A stretch of 26,854 nt of DNA from Candidatus Poseidoniaceae archaeon. Its GTDB lineage: Archaea > Thermoplasmatota > Poseidoniia > Poseidoniales > Poseidoniaceae. Location of the stretch: assembly GCA_028822955.1 (NCBI GenBank), contig JAPKCL010000008.1:1-26854 (forward strand), given 5' to 3'. Of the stretch, positions 1-10,352 are shown one piece after another (the first letter of the stretch is position 1; each line of letters opens with the position of its first letter). The notes beneath the pieces were generated by a model, which did no database searches, was not told the DNA's origin, and saw only the letters and a program-made list of their open reading frames with translations. Made by a program: the position numbers and the translations under genes.

Positions 1-3000
1 GGGATATTGCCGATACCGATTTCGGCGGAATAAACGACGGCGAGGAACGCAATGTTTCGCATGGAACAGACCCTTGCGACTCGATTATCAACTTTGATAC
101 GACCATTGTCACTTGGAATTCAGGTACAAACCAGCTTCAAGTTACAGATGGAACAGGATTCAACCCAAGCGGTGGCGTAGGATGGTACAACACTTCTGGG
201 ACATGGATTCCTTTTGCTTATGTGAGTACGGTGAACAATGCCATTCAAGGGGTATCAACCGCTCCAAATGCGGGTGTGACGCAAGTCTCAAACCGTAACG
301 GTTCTTTCTGCCACACATCGGCAACAGCCGCTGGCACTATTGGTACAACTCAGCAATATTGTGATGATGATTATACCGACTCTGACGGTGATGGCCTTGC
401 AGACTGGCAAGAATTACTCGGAACATTCGGTTGGTTTTCGAACCCGACACTTGTCGACACAGATGCCGATGGTGTGAGTGATTTCGATGAAGTCTTTGAC
501 AACACCGACCCAAACCAGCCTTGTACGAATTTACTCGATGATGACTTGGACGGCTTGAACAATTATTTTGAAACGACAACTGGCTGTGATCTTTCATGGA
601 TTGGAATCTTAAACGGTTCAACAGATGTCTGGGTTACGGACGATGTCTCGGGTGATACCGATGCTGGAGGCGTTGGAGACCGTGATGAATATTTTGATGG
701 GACCAACCCGGAAAATGATCCAACCGATGACCTCTTACCTGCTGATTTTGATGGTGATGGCATCCCTGATGCTGTTGAAAACCAAACAGGAACTGATTGG
801 ACTAACCCAGATACAGACGGAGGCGGAATGATTGATGGACTTGAATGCCCACAGGAATTCTGGATTATCGATTGTATTGGTTCGCCATTCAACCCTTTTG
901 ACCCAACTGACGATTTGATCTCATCGGAAATTGTATTCTGGGCAAACAACACCACTGGTGCAGTCGACATTGATTCAATACACCGATGGCGCCAAACGAC
1001 CAATGATTTCTACACCGGTACAACCTATGCACACCTTGAAGCGATTCATCCATTCGAAACCATGGTTCTTCCTTATTCGAATCTAACGCATCTTGCTGAC
1101 CTTACCTTCTCAAATGAAACTCTCGACTGGATGATTACCTATCAAAACCCATCAGATTCGGGCAATCTTCCCGTCCCATATTCACTTTCGAACTTATCGT
1201 TTTATGTGGATCTCGCTGGAGAATTACAACGCTCGAATGATACGCACAACATCAATGTGATTACTGGGCCAATACAGGAAATGTTTGTCCAACAACCTGA
1301 ATATTACTTCGATTGGGCAACACTTGCATCAACGACAGTTCCGGGTACAAACTCGGATTATAATTTGATTTTACCACCCACCCTTAATGACCCTACACAC
1401 CCACATTCCTACCTCCTCAACGTTACGAATACAGTCATTTCTGAGGCTGGTACAACCAATGCATATGACAGTGCATTGGCTTTGCAAACCTTCCTATCGG
1501 AAGGAAATTCAACTACTGATTTCAAGCGTAACTACAACGGGTCAGGGATTCCTTCTTCAGAGGACTTGAGCGTAACATTAGTACAAGCATCACTTGAAGG
1601 GACTTGTTCAGAATTTAACACGGCATTCGTGACTATGGCTCGTCTTGCTGGATTACCTGCTCGAATGGTGACTGGCTTCTCAGGTGGTATTTGGAACGGT
1701 GATGGTTATTCTGTTTACCCAACACATTTGTCAACATGGGGTGAAGTTCGATTGCAACAAAATTCAGCCAATGGAGATACTGAACTTGGATGGATTGCAT
1801 TCGATGCCTGTCCCGCAGCCGAAGAAATTGAAGTTGTGAACCAAACAATTTCGTCCTTAACTTTCGACCGAGATGGGACGACCTTACTCAACGTGTCTGG
1901 GCAATTACGCTATACTGAAAACCAATCTTCAATTTCAGAGCATTCAGTTACTGGCTATCTTGTTCCAATGGCATTAGAAAATGAAGTTCCCGGCCAAGCT
2001 GCAGTTCCAAACTTTGAGTTTGGTTCAGACATTACGCTTACAGATGGAAACTTTACTCTTAGCGGGACTCCTTCCGAATTGGATGGACCTGGTATGTATC
2101 GTGTGGTAATCAGACTCGGTCAGTCAGGCTATGTAGCAGAATCAGGGGTGATTTTTGAGGGATACGTCAACGTTACAGATGATTCAGTTCTCAACCACAC
2201 TGCTCCAAATGCAATCAACGCTCCAATTGCTGGCGCTGGTGCTTTAACAGTCATTGAAGGTAGGCTCTCGTTGGAAAACGCCCCAACAAATAATATTGCA
2301 AATATTGGAGTCAATGATTTGACCCCACCATCGGTTTGGCTAACGTATACTTCCTCTGTGACTGGTTTCACAAACTTGAGTACTTTCCTCAACTTTGATG
2401 GTACTTGGAGTTTTGATTTAGACCTCGATCCACTTGAAACGAAAACTAACCTTTCTGCAACTCTTGGCTTCTCTGGATGGCAAGACACGCAAGCAGTCGG
2501 TATTACTCCGACTCAATTCCATTTGCGTCCTTCGACCGCTTCTCTTGTAATCGATGTTCGTGATGCGCCGAATTTGACCGCTACCCTTGAAGGCCCACTT
2601 GCCAATAACAGCATCATCCTCGTGGGTGATAACCTGTGGGTGAACGGTTCTGCCTTTACGACTGGAGCATTACCTGTCGCAATGCCGGGTAACCTTTCGT
2701 TCTCAATTCGAGAAAACGAGACTTCACAGGATTGGACTCAAGTGTTTAACCAAAGTGTCAATGGAGTATTTAGCATTCAACATTTACTCTTGCCAACAGA
2801 TGCTCAAGTCATGGCAGGAATACTGGAAATTCAGATACGCTTTTTCCCCGATGCTATCGAAGCAACCGATGATGCAAATGTTACCGCTGGTGGTCCTTAC
2901 CTCCTGCGGGGTACACTCATTTTCGAAGTTCAAGCCAGTGCCCAATTAAGAGGGACCGATGCGACAGTCTTAGTCAGTGCAATCGACCATCGTGGCGTTA

Positions 3001-6000
3001 ATACAGACCTTCTCCTCTCAGGTAACTTTGATTACTCTTTCAATGGTAATTGGGTTAATACAACCGTCGACCCGCAAACTGAAACTATGACCATCAATTG
3101 GCTCATTGATTCAACCCTGTTTGCTGGTGATTACTTGTTTGATATTTCTTTCAATGGTTCAGACCTGTATCAGCCATCCGTTGGTATGAGTACGATTCGT
3201 GTTGCTGCTGAAGTCGCATGGAATCTTAATCTCGGTCAAGATTGGACTCACTTGGGTAATTCGAGTTATTTGTCTGGAGACATCTTTGACGCTCAATACA
3301 ACAATATCAGCGTACTTGGTGACAATATTACCATGCTTTCGATTATCATGCTAACCCCAGATGGTATGCCAATTGACCTTTCACAAGGATTGTTAAACAA
3401 TACGACTGGAAGTTTCCTTCTCAACTTTACTGTTCCGATGACGAATCCTTCAGATACATACGAATTTATTCTGAATATGGACTTTGACACGATGGCACCT
3501 GCTGGTGGGGCATATTTCCGTTTGGTCGATTCTTCTGTTCCTCCTGCTGCACCCACGCTTCCTTCGACACTTGTTGGTATTGAATCGGAGTTTGTTGTTG
3601 AACCTGAACGGAGTACACTGATTGTTGAAGTCAACCAAGCCATCGACTTCAATACTTCAATTTCCGATGTTGCGGACCAATCGAACGTATCTGATGCCTC
3701 AGTTGAATACATCTTTGACTGGGGGAATACCAATGTTTCAATGGGTGTTGATACTTCAGATCCTGAAGGTAACTCGACCCTCCAATGGACAGCAACTGGT
3801 ATTGCACCAGGCTATTACGATGTATTGGTGATTGTTTATGACGATTTGACTGACGCTCTTGGTCAAGGTAATTCACGACGAACTGGTAACTCTTCCATCG
3901 TTAATCTGACCGTACAAGTTCCGAGTGTGATTCGTATCGATACGATTCCGACCGTCACAACAGCTGGATTGAATTTCAATGTTCTTGGTCAAGTTCTCGA
4001 TGGGGATAATGCTGCAAGACCCCTTACCACTCCAGTTGAAATGTCAGCATTCTGGTTGAGTAATCCGGATGAATTATTGGTCGGAGCCTACCTCACGACT
4101 TCGAATGGAACATTCAACATCAGTATCCCAACCGATACTTCTGGCAACGGTACTGAACGTGGTAACAAAATCTTGGTTTTGAGTGTGAATGAAGATTCCT
4201 CACCTTTCTACCTCACTTCCACTTCACAGAATGGAATATTGGTTATGGGTGTGAGTCAGTTTAACAATATCCAACCGCTTAATCCAGTCACTGTGAATCG
4301 TGGAGATACCGTGAACATCACTGCTCGTCTGATGGAATCTTCTAATCTCTTTGCACCATTGTCTGGATTTGATGTTGATATTCAATTCCATGAAACATGG
4401 CTAACCGGTACTCAAACGGATGGTGAAGGCTTTGCAAACTTTAGTCATCAAATCCCTATGACGCATCCACTTGGATTGATTGTAGTCTCCTTGGTGTTCA
4501 ATGGCTCTTCAGACTTATTGAATACGCAAGTGAACCTTTCATCCATTACCATTCGTTCAACGACCATCATGATCGTTGACCCAATTGCAGCGAATCCAGT
4601 TGCTGGTACTTCGTTCAATGTCACCGGTAGCGTAGTCAGCGATAATGGAAGTGGACTTGAACAACGTGATGGAAGCGTTCTTCCTTCGAATATTTTGTTC
4701 AGCATTAACGGTCAACCCGTTGGATTCACTGTCACTGGTGGTTCGGTTACCACTGGCGGAGTTTGGTCAGCGACCATCCTTCTTGGAGAAGGATTTGAGG
4801 CTGGGAACAATTCTCTTGAAGCTTCTTTTATTCCAAACGTCAACTACTACATTGGTTCGAGGATGAATACAACGTTCGATAGTCGAGGATTCACGACACT
4901 TATTTTCGTTCAACCTTCACTGGATGGCATTGGTTTACCGTCTTTGAATGACCGTACCGAACGTGGCACTGATGTTCAAATCCAGGTGCTCTTACGAGAC
5001 AATACTCAGTCCGCAGTTGCAGCACAACAGGTCATAGTGACACTCATTGGTACAGATGTAAGTATCACCCTCACGACCTTTGCTAACGGAACCGGCGTTG
5101 GTGTACTCACTGTCCCAAACAACCAAACTGTTGGTTTCAATGACCTCGAAGTTACTTTTGCCGGAACGCCTGGAACAACTGGTTTGGTTGGCTCGAATGC
5201 CTCAACTCAATTCGTAGTTCTTTCTCAGACCAACCTCGTGATCTCTTCATCTCCTTTGACGCTTGTTGCAGGTGACTCGTTCACTGTCCAAGGAATATTG
5301 TTGGATGACCTTAATCAAACGCTGGCAGTTGACGGTAACTCATCACTTGCAATTATTCACCTTCTTATCGATGGGATTCCAGTCTCGAGTATTGAAACAG
5401 ATGCACTGACTGGAAACTTTTCCATCGGTTGGACCTTGCCTGAGGATACCTCTGCTGGATCGCACCTCATTGAAGTTCGATTCCTTGGTGGACGTGACTG
5501 GGTTGACCCTGTAGGAGTCGGTGACCCTGCAAATCCTGATTTCTATCTTCCAAGCAGTGCACAAGTCAATTTTAACGTCAGTGTCCCTACGAAAATCATT
5601 CTTTTGACACCAACCGGTACAGTTGATCGTGAAGCAACGATGACCCTTGAAGGCCGATTGCTAGATTTGGTTGACGTACCTTTGACCGACCTCACTGTTG
5701 AAGTCTGGCTTGATGGACAATGGATGACGAATGTAACGACCGATGACACAGGTCTCTTTACTGCCGTTTACCCAGTACCTGCTGATGCTCAACTCGGCCC
5801 ACTTTCACTTGAAATACGCTTTACAGGCACAGCATTCTATCTGCCGAGTAATGCAACTGGAACTTGGACGATATACAGTCCAATTCTGGTTACTGTTTCG
5901 ATGGAAAGCCCCGTTGCAGTCGGTCAGAACACGACCATTACCGGCACCGTTGTCGATAATCAACTCGTAGGAATATCAGACCATACCGTTAATTTGGAAG

Positions 6001-7631
6001 TCGAAGGTCTCATCATTGCGACCATTGTTACAGATGCTGAAGGTCAGTTCACCTTTACTTGGAATGTTCCTGACACCTTTAGTTTCGGAGACCACCTCCT
6101 GTTTGCAAATGTTGATGCCCAAGGTTACTACCGTTCGAACTCGGGTAATACTTCCTTTTTCTTAGCCCACCGTTCCGATGTCACCCTTATCTTCGATGAA
6201 GGTAAAGACGTTACGAGGGGTAACTTCTGGGCACTTTCGGGTCGTTTGTTTGACATAGACTCGGTCAACAATGATGGATTGAGTGGAATGGATCTCAGCC
6301 TTCGCTTAGATGATGTCGAGATTACAACCTTGGTTACAGAATCTGATGGTAGTTGGTCAGCACTTGTTCCAGCAACCTCTGATTTAGCTCGTGGCAACCA
6401 TCGCTTCACAATCTTCTATGAAGGAACTGAAGCGCATCTTGGAACCCAAGCAAGTGGTACTGCTACAGTATGGGCAAATGCTAAAATCACCATCGATGCA
6501 ACTTCGGCAAACATTGTGGTACGTTCCGATTCAACCTTTGCACCGATTATACTGACCGGTTCAGTCTCTGAAATTGGCGGACTTGGTGAAGTGTTTGACA
6601 ACATTACACTGTATCTGGGTAACGGCTCCCAATGTTTGGCTCAAAAAGACGGTGCTCGGTGCTTAGAGAACCTCATCATTGATTGGTCGAATGGAAACTT
6701 CTCACTCACGACGACTGCACCTGCTTTCCTTGGAGCTGGAGCGCAATATCTGCATCTTGAAACTCCTCGCCAAGATGTCCATTATCTCAATTCGGCAAGT
6801 GTGAGCCACTTGATTTTCGTCAAAATCAATGCCGATATCATCGTTTCACTCGATGATATCATCGAAAATAAACAGGAAGATATTGGAGGCAGTATTCTCA
6901 TTACGGCAAAAGATACTCGACAAGGTGTTGATGGAATTACAGTGACCATCTATCTCTATGCTGAGAATGGAACTCAACTTTCCACCCCACTACAACCTCT
7001 TACCGATGTAGATGGTGTTGCAGAGTTTGACTTCAATTCAGACCCACCTTATGGTGATGCAGATACTTGGGGCGAATTGTACTTGGAGATTCTTATCAAT
7101 GACCCTCGACTCTCCGACCAAACCCTCGCTGAGTTTGCTTTACAGTCCGGTGAGGAGTTTGCCCCTTCATATGAATACCAAGAAGCAGCAACCGAAATTC
7201 CTGGGTGGGTATACATTCTCACCCTTCTCATCTTCGGATTAGCTGGTGCAGGTACCGTACTTTATCGTCGCCGTAAGTCTTCGGAATTAATGGAAGAAGC
7301 GGCTGAGATCTTTGCCTACACCGCTGAGTTATTGGCTGCAGGCGATTCAATCCGTGAATCGATATTCACCTGTTACCAAAACCTCTGTGCCACTTTCCAA
7401 GAACACGGATTCCTACGTCGTGATTTCGAAACAGTTCGTGAATTCGAGATGGCTATTCGCCAAGCAATGCCTCAAATTTCTGATGAAGCGCTACTTGCTC
7501 TTGACAATATGTTCGAGCAAGCACGTTACAGTCGTGAGGAGATGGGTCAACAGCACCAAGCAGCAGCACAACATGCGTTGGAACGAATGGGTCAAGAAAT
7601 CTCAACACTCAAAGGGATTCCTTCACGGTGA
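1..7631 (+). CDS. Giant surface protein: Ca-binding repeats, transglutaminase core, Ig-like stalk, TM anchor, DUF4129-like tail (5' partial)
   Basis: The frame is open from base 3, so the 5' end lies outside the window; the GTG at 222 is internal because acidic repeat sequence (DTDFGGINDGEE) precedes it. Numbering from 222, thrombospondin-3-like repeats (DSDGDGLADWQELLG, DTDADGVSDFDEV) occupy residues about 50-230. A transglutaminase-like core follows at about 400-535, with Cys462 (codon 1605-1607, in GTCSEF), His502 (1725-1727, HLSTWGEV) and Asp528 (1803-1805, AFDAC) in triad order. About 1,750 residues of Ig-like beta repeats (1850-7190) form a stalk rich in NxS/T sequons. One membrane helix (7206-7265) ends in RRRK. 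The last 115 residues resemble DUF4129, the domain found after transglutaminase in TgpA-type proteins. Family knowledge suggests cell-surface peptide or protein cross-linking or proteolysis; the substrate is unknown. It converges on the next gene, leaving a 6-nt gap. Confidence 0.88.
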   Translation, partial: DIADTDFGGINDGEERNVSHGTDPCDSIINFDTTIVTWNSGTNQLQVTDGTGFNPSGGVGWYNTSGTWIPFAYVSTVNNAIQGVSTAPNAGVTQVSNRNGSFCHTSATAAGTIGTTQQYCDDDYTDSDGDGLADWQELLGTFGWFSNPTLVDTDADGVSDFDEVFDNTDPNQPCTNLLDDDLDGLNNYFETTTGCDLSWIGILNGSTDVWVTDDVSGDTDAGGVGDRDEYFDGTNPENDPTDDLLPADFDGDGIPDAVENQTGTDWTNPDTDGGGMIDGLECPQEFWIIDCIGSPFNPFDPTDDLISSEIVFWANNTTGAVDIDSIHRWRQTTNDFYTGTTYAHLEAIHPFETMVLPYSNLTHLADLTFSNETLDWMITYQNPSDSGNLPVPYSLSNLSFYVDLAGELQRSNDTHNINVITGPIQEMFVQQPEYYFDWATLASTTVPGTNSDYNLILPPTLNDPTHPHSYLLNVTNTVISEAGTTNAYDSALALQTFLSEGNSTTDFKRNYNGSGIPSSEDLSVTLVQASLEGTCSEFNTAFVTMARLAGLPARMVTGFSGGIWNGDGYSVYPTHLSTWGEVRLQQNSANGDTELGWIAFDACPAAEEIEVVNQTISSLTFDRDGTTLLNVSGQLRYTENQSSISEHSVTGYLVPMALENEVPGQAAVPNFEFGSDITLTDGNFTLSGTPSELDGPGMYRVVIRLGQSGYVAESGVIFEGYVNVTDDSVLNHTAPNAINAPIAGAGALTVIEGRLSLENAPTNNIANIGVNDLTPPSVWLTYTSSVTGFTNLSTFLNFDGTWSFDLDLDPLETKTNLSATLGFSGWQDTQAVGITPTQFHLRPSTASLVIDVRDAPNLTATLEGPLANNSIILVGDNLWVNGSAFTTGALPVAMPGNLSFSIRENETSQDWTQVFNQSVNGVFSIQHLLLPTDAQVMAGILEIQIRFFPDAIEATDDANVTAGGPYLLRGTLIFEVQASAQLRGTDATVLVSAIDHRGVNTDLLLSGNFDYSFNGNWVNTTVDPQTETMTINWLIDSTLFAGDYLFDISFNGSDLYQPSVGMSTIRVAAEVAWNLNLGQDWTHLGNSSYLSGDIFDAQYNNISVLGDNITMLSIIMLTPDGMPIDLSQGLLNNTTGSFLLNFTVPMTNPSDTYEFILNMDFDTMAPAGGAYFRLVDSSVPPAAPTLPSTLVGIESEFVVEPERSTLIVEVNQAIDFNTSISDVADQSNVSDASVEYIFDWGNTNVSMGVDTSDPEGNSTLQWTATGIAPGYYDVLVIVYDDLTDALGQGNSRRTGNSSIVNLTVQVPSVIRIDTIPTVTTAGLNFNVLGQVLDGDNAARPLTTPVEMSAFWLSNPDELLVGAYLTTSNGTFNISIPTDTSGNGTERGNKILVLSVNEDSSPFYLTSTSQNGILVMGVSQFNNIQPLNPVTVNRGDTVNITARLMESSNLFAPLSGFDVDIQFHETWLTGTQTDGEGFANFSHQIPMTHPLGLIVVSLVFNGSSDLLNTQVNLSSITIRSTTIMIVDPIAANPVAGTSFNVTGSVVSDNGSGLEQRDGSVLPSNILFSINGQPVGFTVTGGSVTTGGVWSATILLGEGFEAGNNSLEASFIPNVNYYIGSRMNTTFDSRGFTTLIFVQPSLDGIGLPSLNDRTERGTDVQIQVLLRDNTQSAVAAQQVIVTLIGTDVSITLTTFANGTGVGVLTVPNNQTVGFNDLEVTFAGTPGTTGLVGSNASTQFVVLSQTNLVISSSPLTLVAGDSFTVQGILLDDLNQTLAVDGNSSLAIIHLLIDGIPVSSIETDALTGNFSIGWTLPEDTSAGSHLIEVRFLGGRDWVDPVGVGDPANPDFYLPSSAQVNFNVSVPTKIILLTPTGTVDREATMTLEGRLLDLVDVPLTDLTVEVWLDGQWMTNVTTDDTGLFTAVYPVPADAQLGPLSLEIRFTGTAFYLPSNATGTWTIYSPILVTVSMESPVAVGQNTTITGTVVDNQLVGISDHTVNLEVEGLIIATIVTDAEGQFTFTWNVPDTFSFGDHLLFANVDAQGYYRSNSGNTSFFLAHRSDVTLIFDEGKDVTRGNFWALSGRLFDIDSVNNDGLSGMDLSLRLDDVEITTLVTESDGSWSALVPATSDLARGNHRFTIFYEGTEAHLGTQASGTATVWANAKITIDATSANIVVRSDSTFAPIILTGSVSEIGGLGEVFDNITLYLGNGSQCLAQKDGARCLENLIIDWSNGNFSLTTTAPAFLGAGAQYLHLETPRQDVHYLNSASVSHLIFVKINADIIVSLDDIIENKQEDIGGSILITAKDTRQGVDGITVTIYLYAENGTQLSTPLQPLTDVDGVAEFDFNSDPPYGDADTWGELYLEILINDPRLSDQTLAEFALQSGEEFAPSYEYQEAATEIPGWVYILTLLIFGLAGAGTVLYRRRKSSELMEEAAEIFAYTAELLAAGDSIRESIFTCYQNLCATFQEHGFLRRDFETVREFEMAIRQAMPQISDEALLALDNMFEQARYSREEMGQQHQAAAQHALERMGQEISTLKGIPSR

Positions 7632-7637
7632 AGGAAA

Positions 7638-8138
7638 TCACCAGCGAAGGTGAAGTCGACCATTGATGAAATTGGCACTGATTTCACTCGCTTCAGCCGG
7701 CAACGGGAGAATGCGTAGGAGGTCATCATGGCCTGCTTCTTTCACAACAATACGTAATTGTCGTTGGGTTTCATCTTGGAGAGTTGAAATTTGGATGTCT
7801 GAATTATTTGCTCCATGAAGTGGTATCATGAGCCCATCAGGGTTCACGGTGCCGTGCAATTGGTCAACCATCCAAGCCAATCGTCGCTCAGGTTCAATTT
7901 CAGCAAGATGGGTTTCTGGAATCATTCCTGATGCCGTCAAGACGCGTTGATGGTTCATTTGAACTTCAGATAGATGTCCGGCTTGAATATGAAATTCCGC
8001 ATGGAGTTGTTGAGGTTCGGCCTCAAGTCCCAATGTCTTCCCATCCATCGTTTTTTCAGTGGCTTCCTCTGGACTTTCTGTTTCCAAGTGAACAGTTTCC
8101 CATGTCGACATGGTGTATGGGTTGTGTGCGGCCTCCAT
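7638..8138 (-). CDS. Small Hsp20-like (alpha-crystallin fold) protein, tentative
   Basis: This encodes 166 residues if it starts at ATG 8138. That start has GGAGG ten nt upstream and lies 31 nt after the helicase stop; the longer frame back to 8240 would overlap the helicase and lacks such a site. The C-terminal 45 residues (RQLRIVVKEAGHDD ... ISANFINGRLHLRW) look like the last strands of an Hsp20/CS beta-sandwich, where an 'a.f.nG.L.i' motif is typical. The N-terminal two thirds is acidic and not recognised. No signal peptide or membrane helix is visible, so it is probably cytoplasmic. It probably shares a transcript with the upstream helicase. The gene is well supported; the fold assignment is weak, resting on one short motif. 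Confidence 0.6.
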   Translation of the reverse strand: MEAAHNPYTMSTWETVHLETESPEEATEKTMDGKTLGLEAEPQQLHAEFHIQAGHLSEVQMNHQRVLTASGMIPETHLAEIEPERRLAWMVDQLHGTVNPDGLMIPLHGANNSDIQISTLQDETQRQLRIVVKEAGHDDLLRILPLPAEASEISANFINGRLHLRW

Positions 8139-8169
8139 GAACCTTCGTCCTCCAACATTTGTATTCTGT

Positions 8170-10251
8170 TCACACTTCTTCAATGGTGTGGACTTTTGAA
8201 AAGAATCGACGAGCAAAGCTAGCGGTCGTTTGCGGGTCATTGGTTGAATTCATTCTCAAATCGCTTGGGTAACAACTGATGTAGTTTCTGTCGGTATGGC
8301 GCTGATCGAGAAGGAGAATCAGTGCTCGGTCTCCGACCGAACGTATTGGTCGTCCCATTGCCTGTAAAATCGCATTGATTGCAGGTTGTGTTACCGTATA
8401 ACGCCAAGCATTATTTTTTCCAAAGCGGTCCCCTGCATAGGCTTTGAGTGAATCCGATAGAACGGATGGCGGGGGGTTTGGGATTCCAATACAAGCGACG
8501 GCATCCAAGATACCCCCATTGTAGTCAATTCCTTCTGACAACCGTGCTCCATGAACTCCACACAACAAGATTCGTTGCCCAGATTCTTTCTCAGTTCGGA
8601 GTGTTTCAACAATTGAATCGATGTCATTTTTTGTCCAGTCTCTGCTTTCAACTACTTTTCGGATACCTTTGAAGTTGGTTTCTGAAAGAATCTCTTCCAT
8701 CATCCGGTATGAGGGGGAGAACACAGCAATGTGTCCGGGAGTTCCATCAATGAGTGCTTGAATATGGTTGCGGATTTTTGTCCACATCTGTGGTGTACGC
8801 TGGCTATACTTGGTGGTGACATCACCTGCAACCAACACGGGTCGGCGTTCTCCTGCAAATGGTGATACATACGCTGTTTTGGTAGTTTTACCTGCAGGGA
8901 GGTCGAGCATATCCGCATACATTTGAGGAGGATACAATGTCCCTGACATCAATATAGCACCATGAATCGATGAAAATACAGGGCCGGAAACAAGGCCGGG
9001 GTCTAACAGGTGGGAGGTGATTGTCCCGTCTTTACCTTTTTTCGAACTGAACACCAAACTCAAGGCAGTCGTATCGCCAAATGTTTCGATACACTTCAGA
9101 ATATGTCCCATTCGATGAGAATCAGGTTCCATTGCGTCCTCATCATCTCCTGCTTCCAAATCGATTTCAACTCGGAGAAGCAGATCGGAAAGTCGGGGTA
9201 GTCGATGACTACGTTCTACCGATAAGTCTGCTAAGTCTGGGTTGTCATCCAATGTTTTTTGTCCGGTTAATCCTTCGTATTCATCGCATGAACGGTGAAT
9301 AATCTGTAAGAACCTGGATACTTCGACTCGAGATTCACTCGAGTCATTCGGTAAATCGGAGTGAAGTTGACGGAACAAATCAGCAATCTTGGTCCGAGCA
9401 ATCTTCATAATTTCAAAGGCCCATGTTGCTATATCAAGTTCAATTGCACTTGATGCTGAATTGGATTTGAGGTAATGTGCGGAGAGTGTACCCACATATT
9501 CTTCTAATTCCATAGTTGCATTCCTCGACATGAGTGGGGTGATGATTTTCTCCATCGTCATTCGAATCCGATTTGGAAGATTGTGTGCCTCATCGACAAC
9601 GACAATGATGTCTTCAAGAGCGACTCCCATGGCTTCTAAACTTGATTTACGAACGCCTTCATCAAAGATGTGATTGTAATCTCCTACGAAAATATCTGCG
9701 TGTCCTGCTGCCTCTCTGGCAGCCTTCCAAGGACAGGTTTGGGTTATTTCGCCTCCCACTCTATGGATTTTAGTTAAATCGACTAATTCATCAACGTGAA
9801 GTGGACTGTCGAGAATTCTCTTTGTTAGCCCTGGAGCACTGGTAATCCACGGACGGCATGATTTCGTCTTTCGAGCAGTACTGCACATCATTGAGAACAC
9901 GAGTGAGGATTCCTTGGCAAAGGGCTGAACACACATTCCAGATTGTCCAATCATGTCGACTAATGTGATTGGGTCTTTACCAACACGAATTTGATTTATT
10001 CTGCGAACCGTGTCAACAACGATTCGGTGTTGGCTTTGACGGGATGTAAGGAAGAATACATGTTTCTTGTTTGGTGAGTTTTGAGTGATCTCAAGAGCAG
10101 CGGCTAAAGCAGCAGCTGTCTTTCCAATACCCGTTGGTGCAGCAGCCAAATGATAGCCGCCGCTTCGAAGTGCTTCAGTCGATTCCTGAATCATCTCGAT
10201 TTGACCAGGTCGGGGCTTTTCATGGGCCAAATAGGAAAACATATTTTCCAT
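8170..10251 (-). CDS. XPD/Rad3-type (DinG-like) iron-sulfur superfamily 2 DNA helicase
   Basis: A 693-residue ATP-dependent DNA helicase. From ATG 10251, Walker A (APTGIGKT) lies at about 38-45, the DEAH box (VVVDEAHN) at about 217-224, and helicase motif VI (QAMGRPIRS) near the C-terminus. Cysteines at about 107, 123, 132 and 173 sit between motifs I and II, where XPD, FANCJ and DinG proteins hold a 4Fe-4S cluster. The family unwinds DNA 5' to 3' in repair. ATG 10251 is chosen over ATG 10275 because GGAGGT lies exactly six nt upstream of it, inside the longer frame, while 10275 has no ribosome site. Length fits the XPD/DinG range. Whether it is the XPD orthologue or a DinG-like paralogue cannot be settled by eye. 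Confidence 0.9.
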   Translation of the reverse strand: MENMFSYLAHEKPRPGQIEMIQESTEALRSGGYHLAAAPTGIGKTAAALAAALEITQNSPNKKHVFFLTSRQSQHRIVVDTVRRINQIRVGKDPITLVDMIGQSGMCVQPFAKESSLVFSMMCSTARKTKSCRPWITSAPGLTKRILDSPLHVDELVDLTKIHRVGGEITQTCPWKAAREAAGHADIFVGDYNHIFDEGVRKSSLEAMGVALEDIIVVVDEAHNLPNRIRMTMEKIITPLMSRNATMELEEYVGTLSAHYLKSNSASSAIELDIATWAFEIMKIARTKIADLFRQLHSDLPNDSSESRVEVSRFLQIIHRSCDEYEGLTGQKTLDDNPDLADLSVERSHRLPRLSDLLLRVEIDLEAGDDEDAMEPDSHRMGHILKCIETFGDTTALSLVFSSKKGKDGTITSHLLDPGLVSGPVFSSIHGAILMSGTLYPPQMYADMLDLPAGKTTKTAYVSPFAGERRPVLVAGDVTTKYSQRTPQMWTKIRNHIQALIDGTPGHIAVFSPSYRMMEEILSETNFKGIRKVVESRDWTKNDIDSIVETLRTEKESGQRILLCGVHGARLSEGIDYNGGILDAVACIGIPNPPPSVLSDSLKAYAGDRFGKNNAWRYTVTQPAINAILQAMGRPIRSVGDRALILLLDQRHTDRNYISCYPSDLRMNSTNDPQTTASFARRFFSKVHTIEEV

Positions 10252-10352
10252 TCCTTGACCTCCCTCCACTGTCATAGTGGTAGTTCAGTGTCGACCCCTC
10301 TAAAGGATTGGGGGAAAATTGGTTTGCAGCGGTTGCACTGCAGTGAATAATT

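Noticed and set aside
222..224. GTG 222 as the true start of the first giant gene.
   Set aside because: The frame is open to base 3 and the upstream residues are the same acidic calcium-repeat type; no ribosome site at 222.
8139..8240. Longer start (8240) for the Hsp20-like gene.
   Set aside because: It would overlap the helicase by 71 nt in another frame, while ATG 8138 has GGAGG at normal spacing.
10276..10320. TGGTAGTTCAGT segment resembling a tRNA D-arm.
   Set aside because: No matching acceptor stem, anticodon arm or T-arm within 90 bases on either strand.
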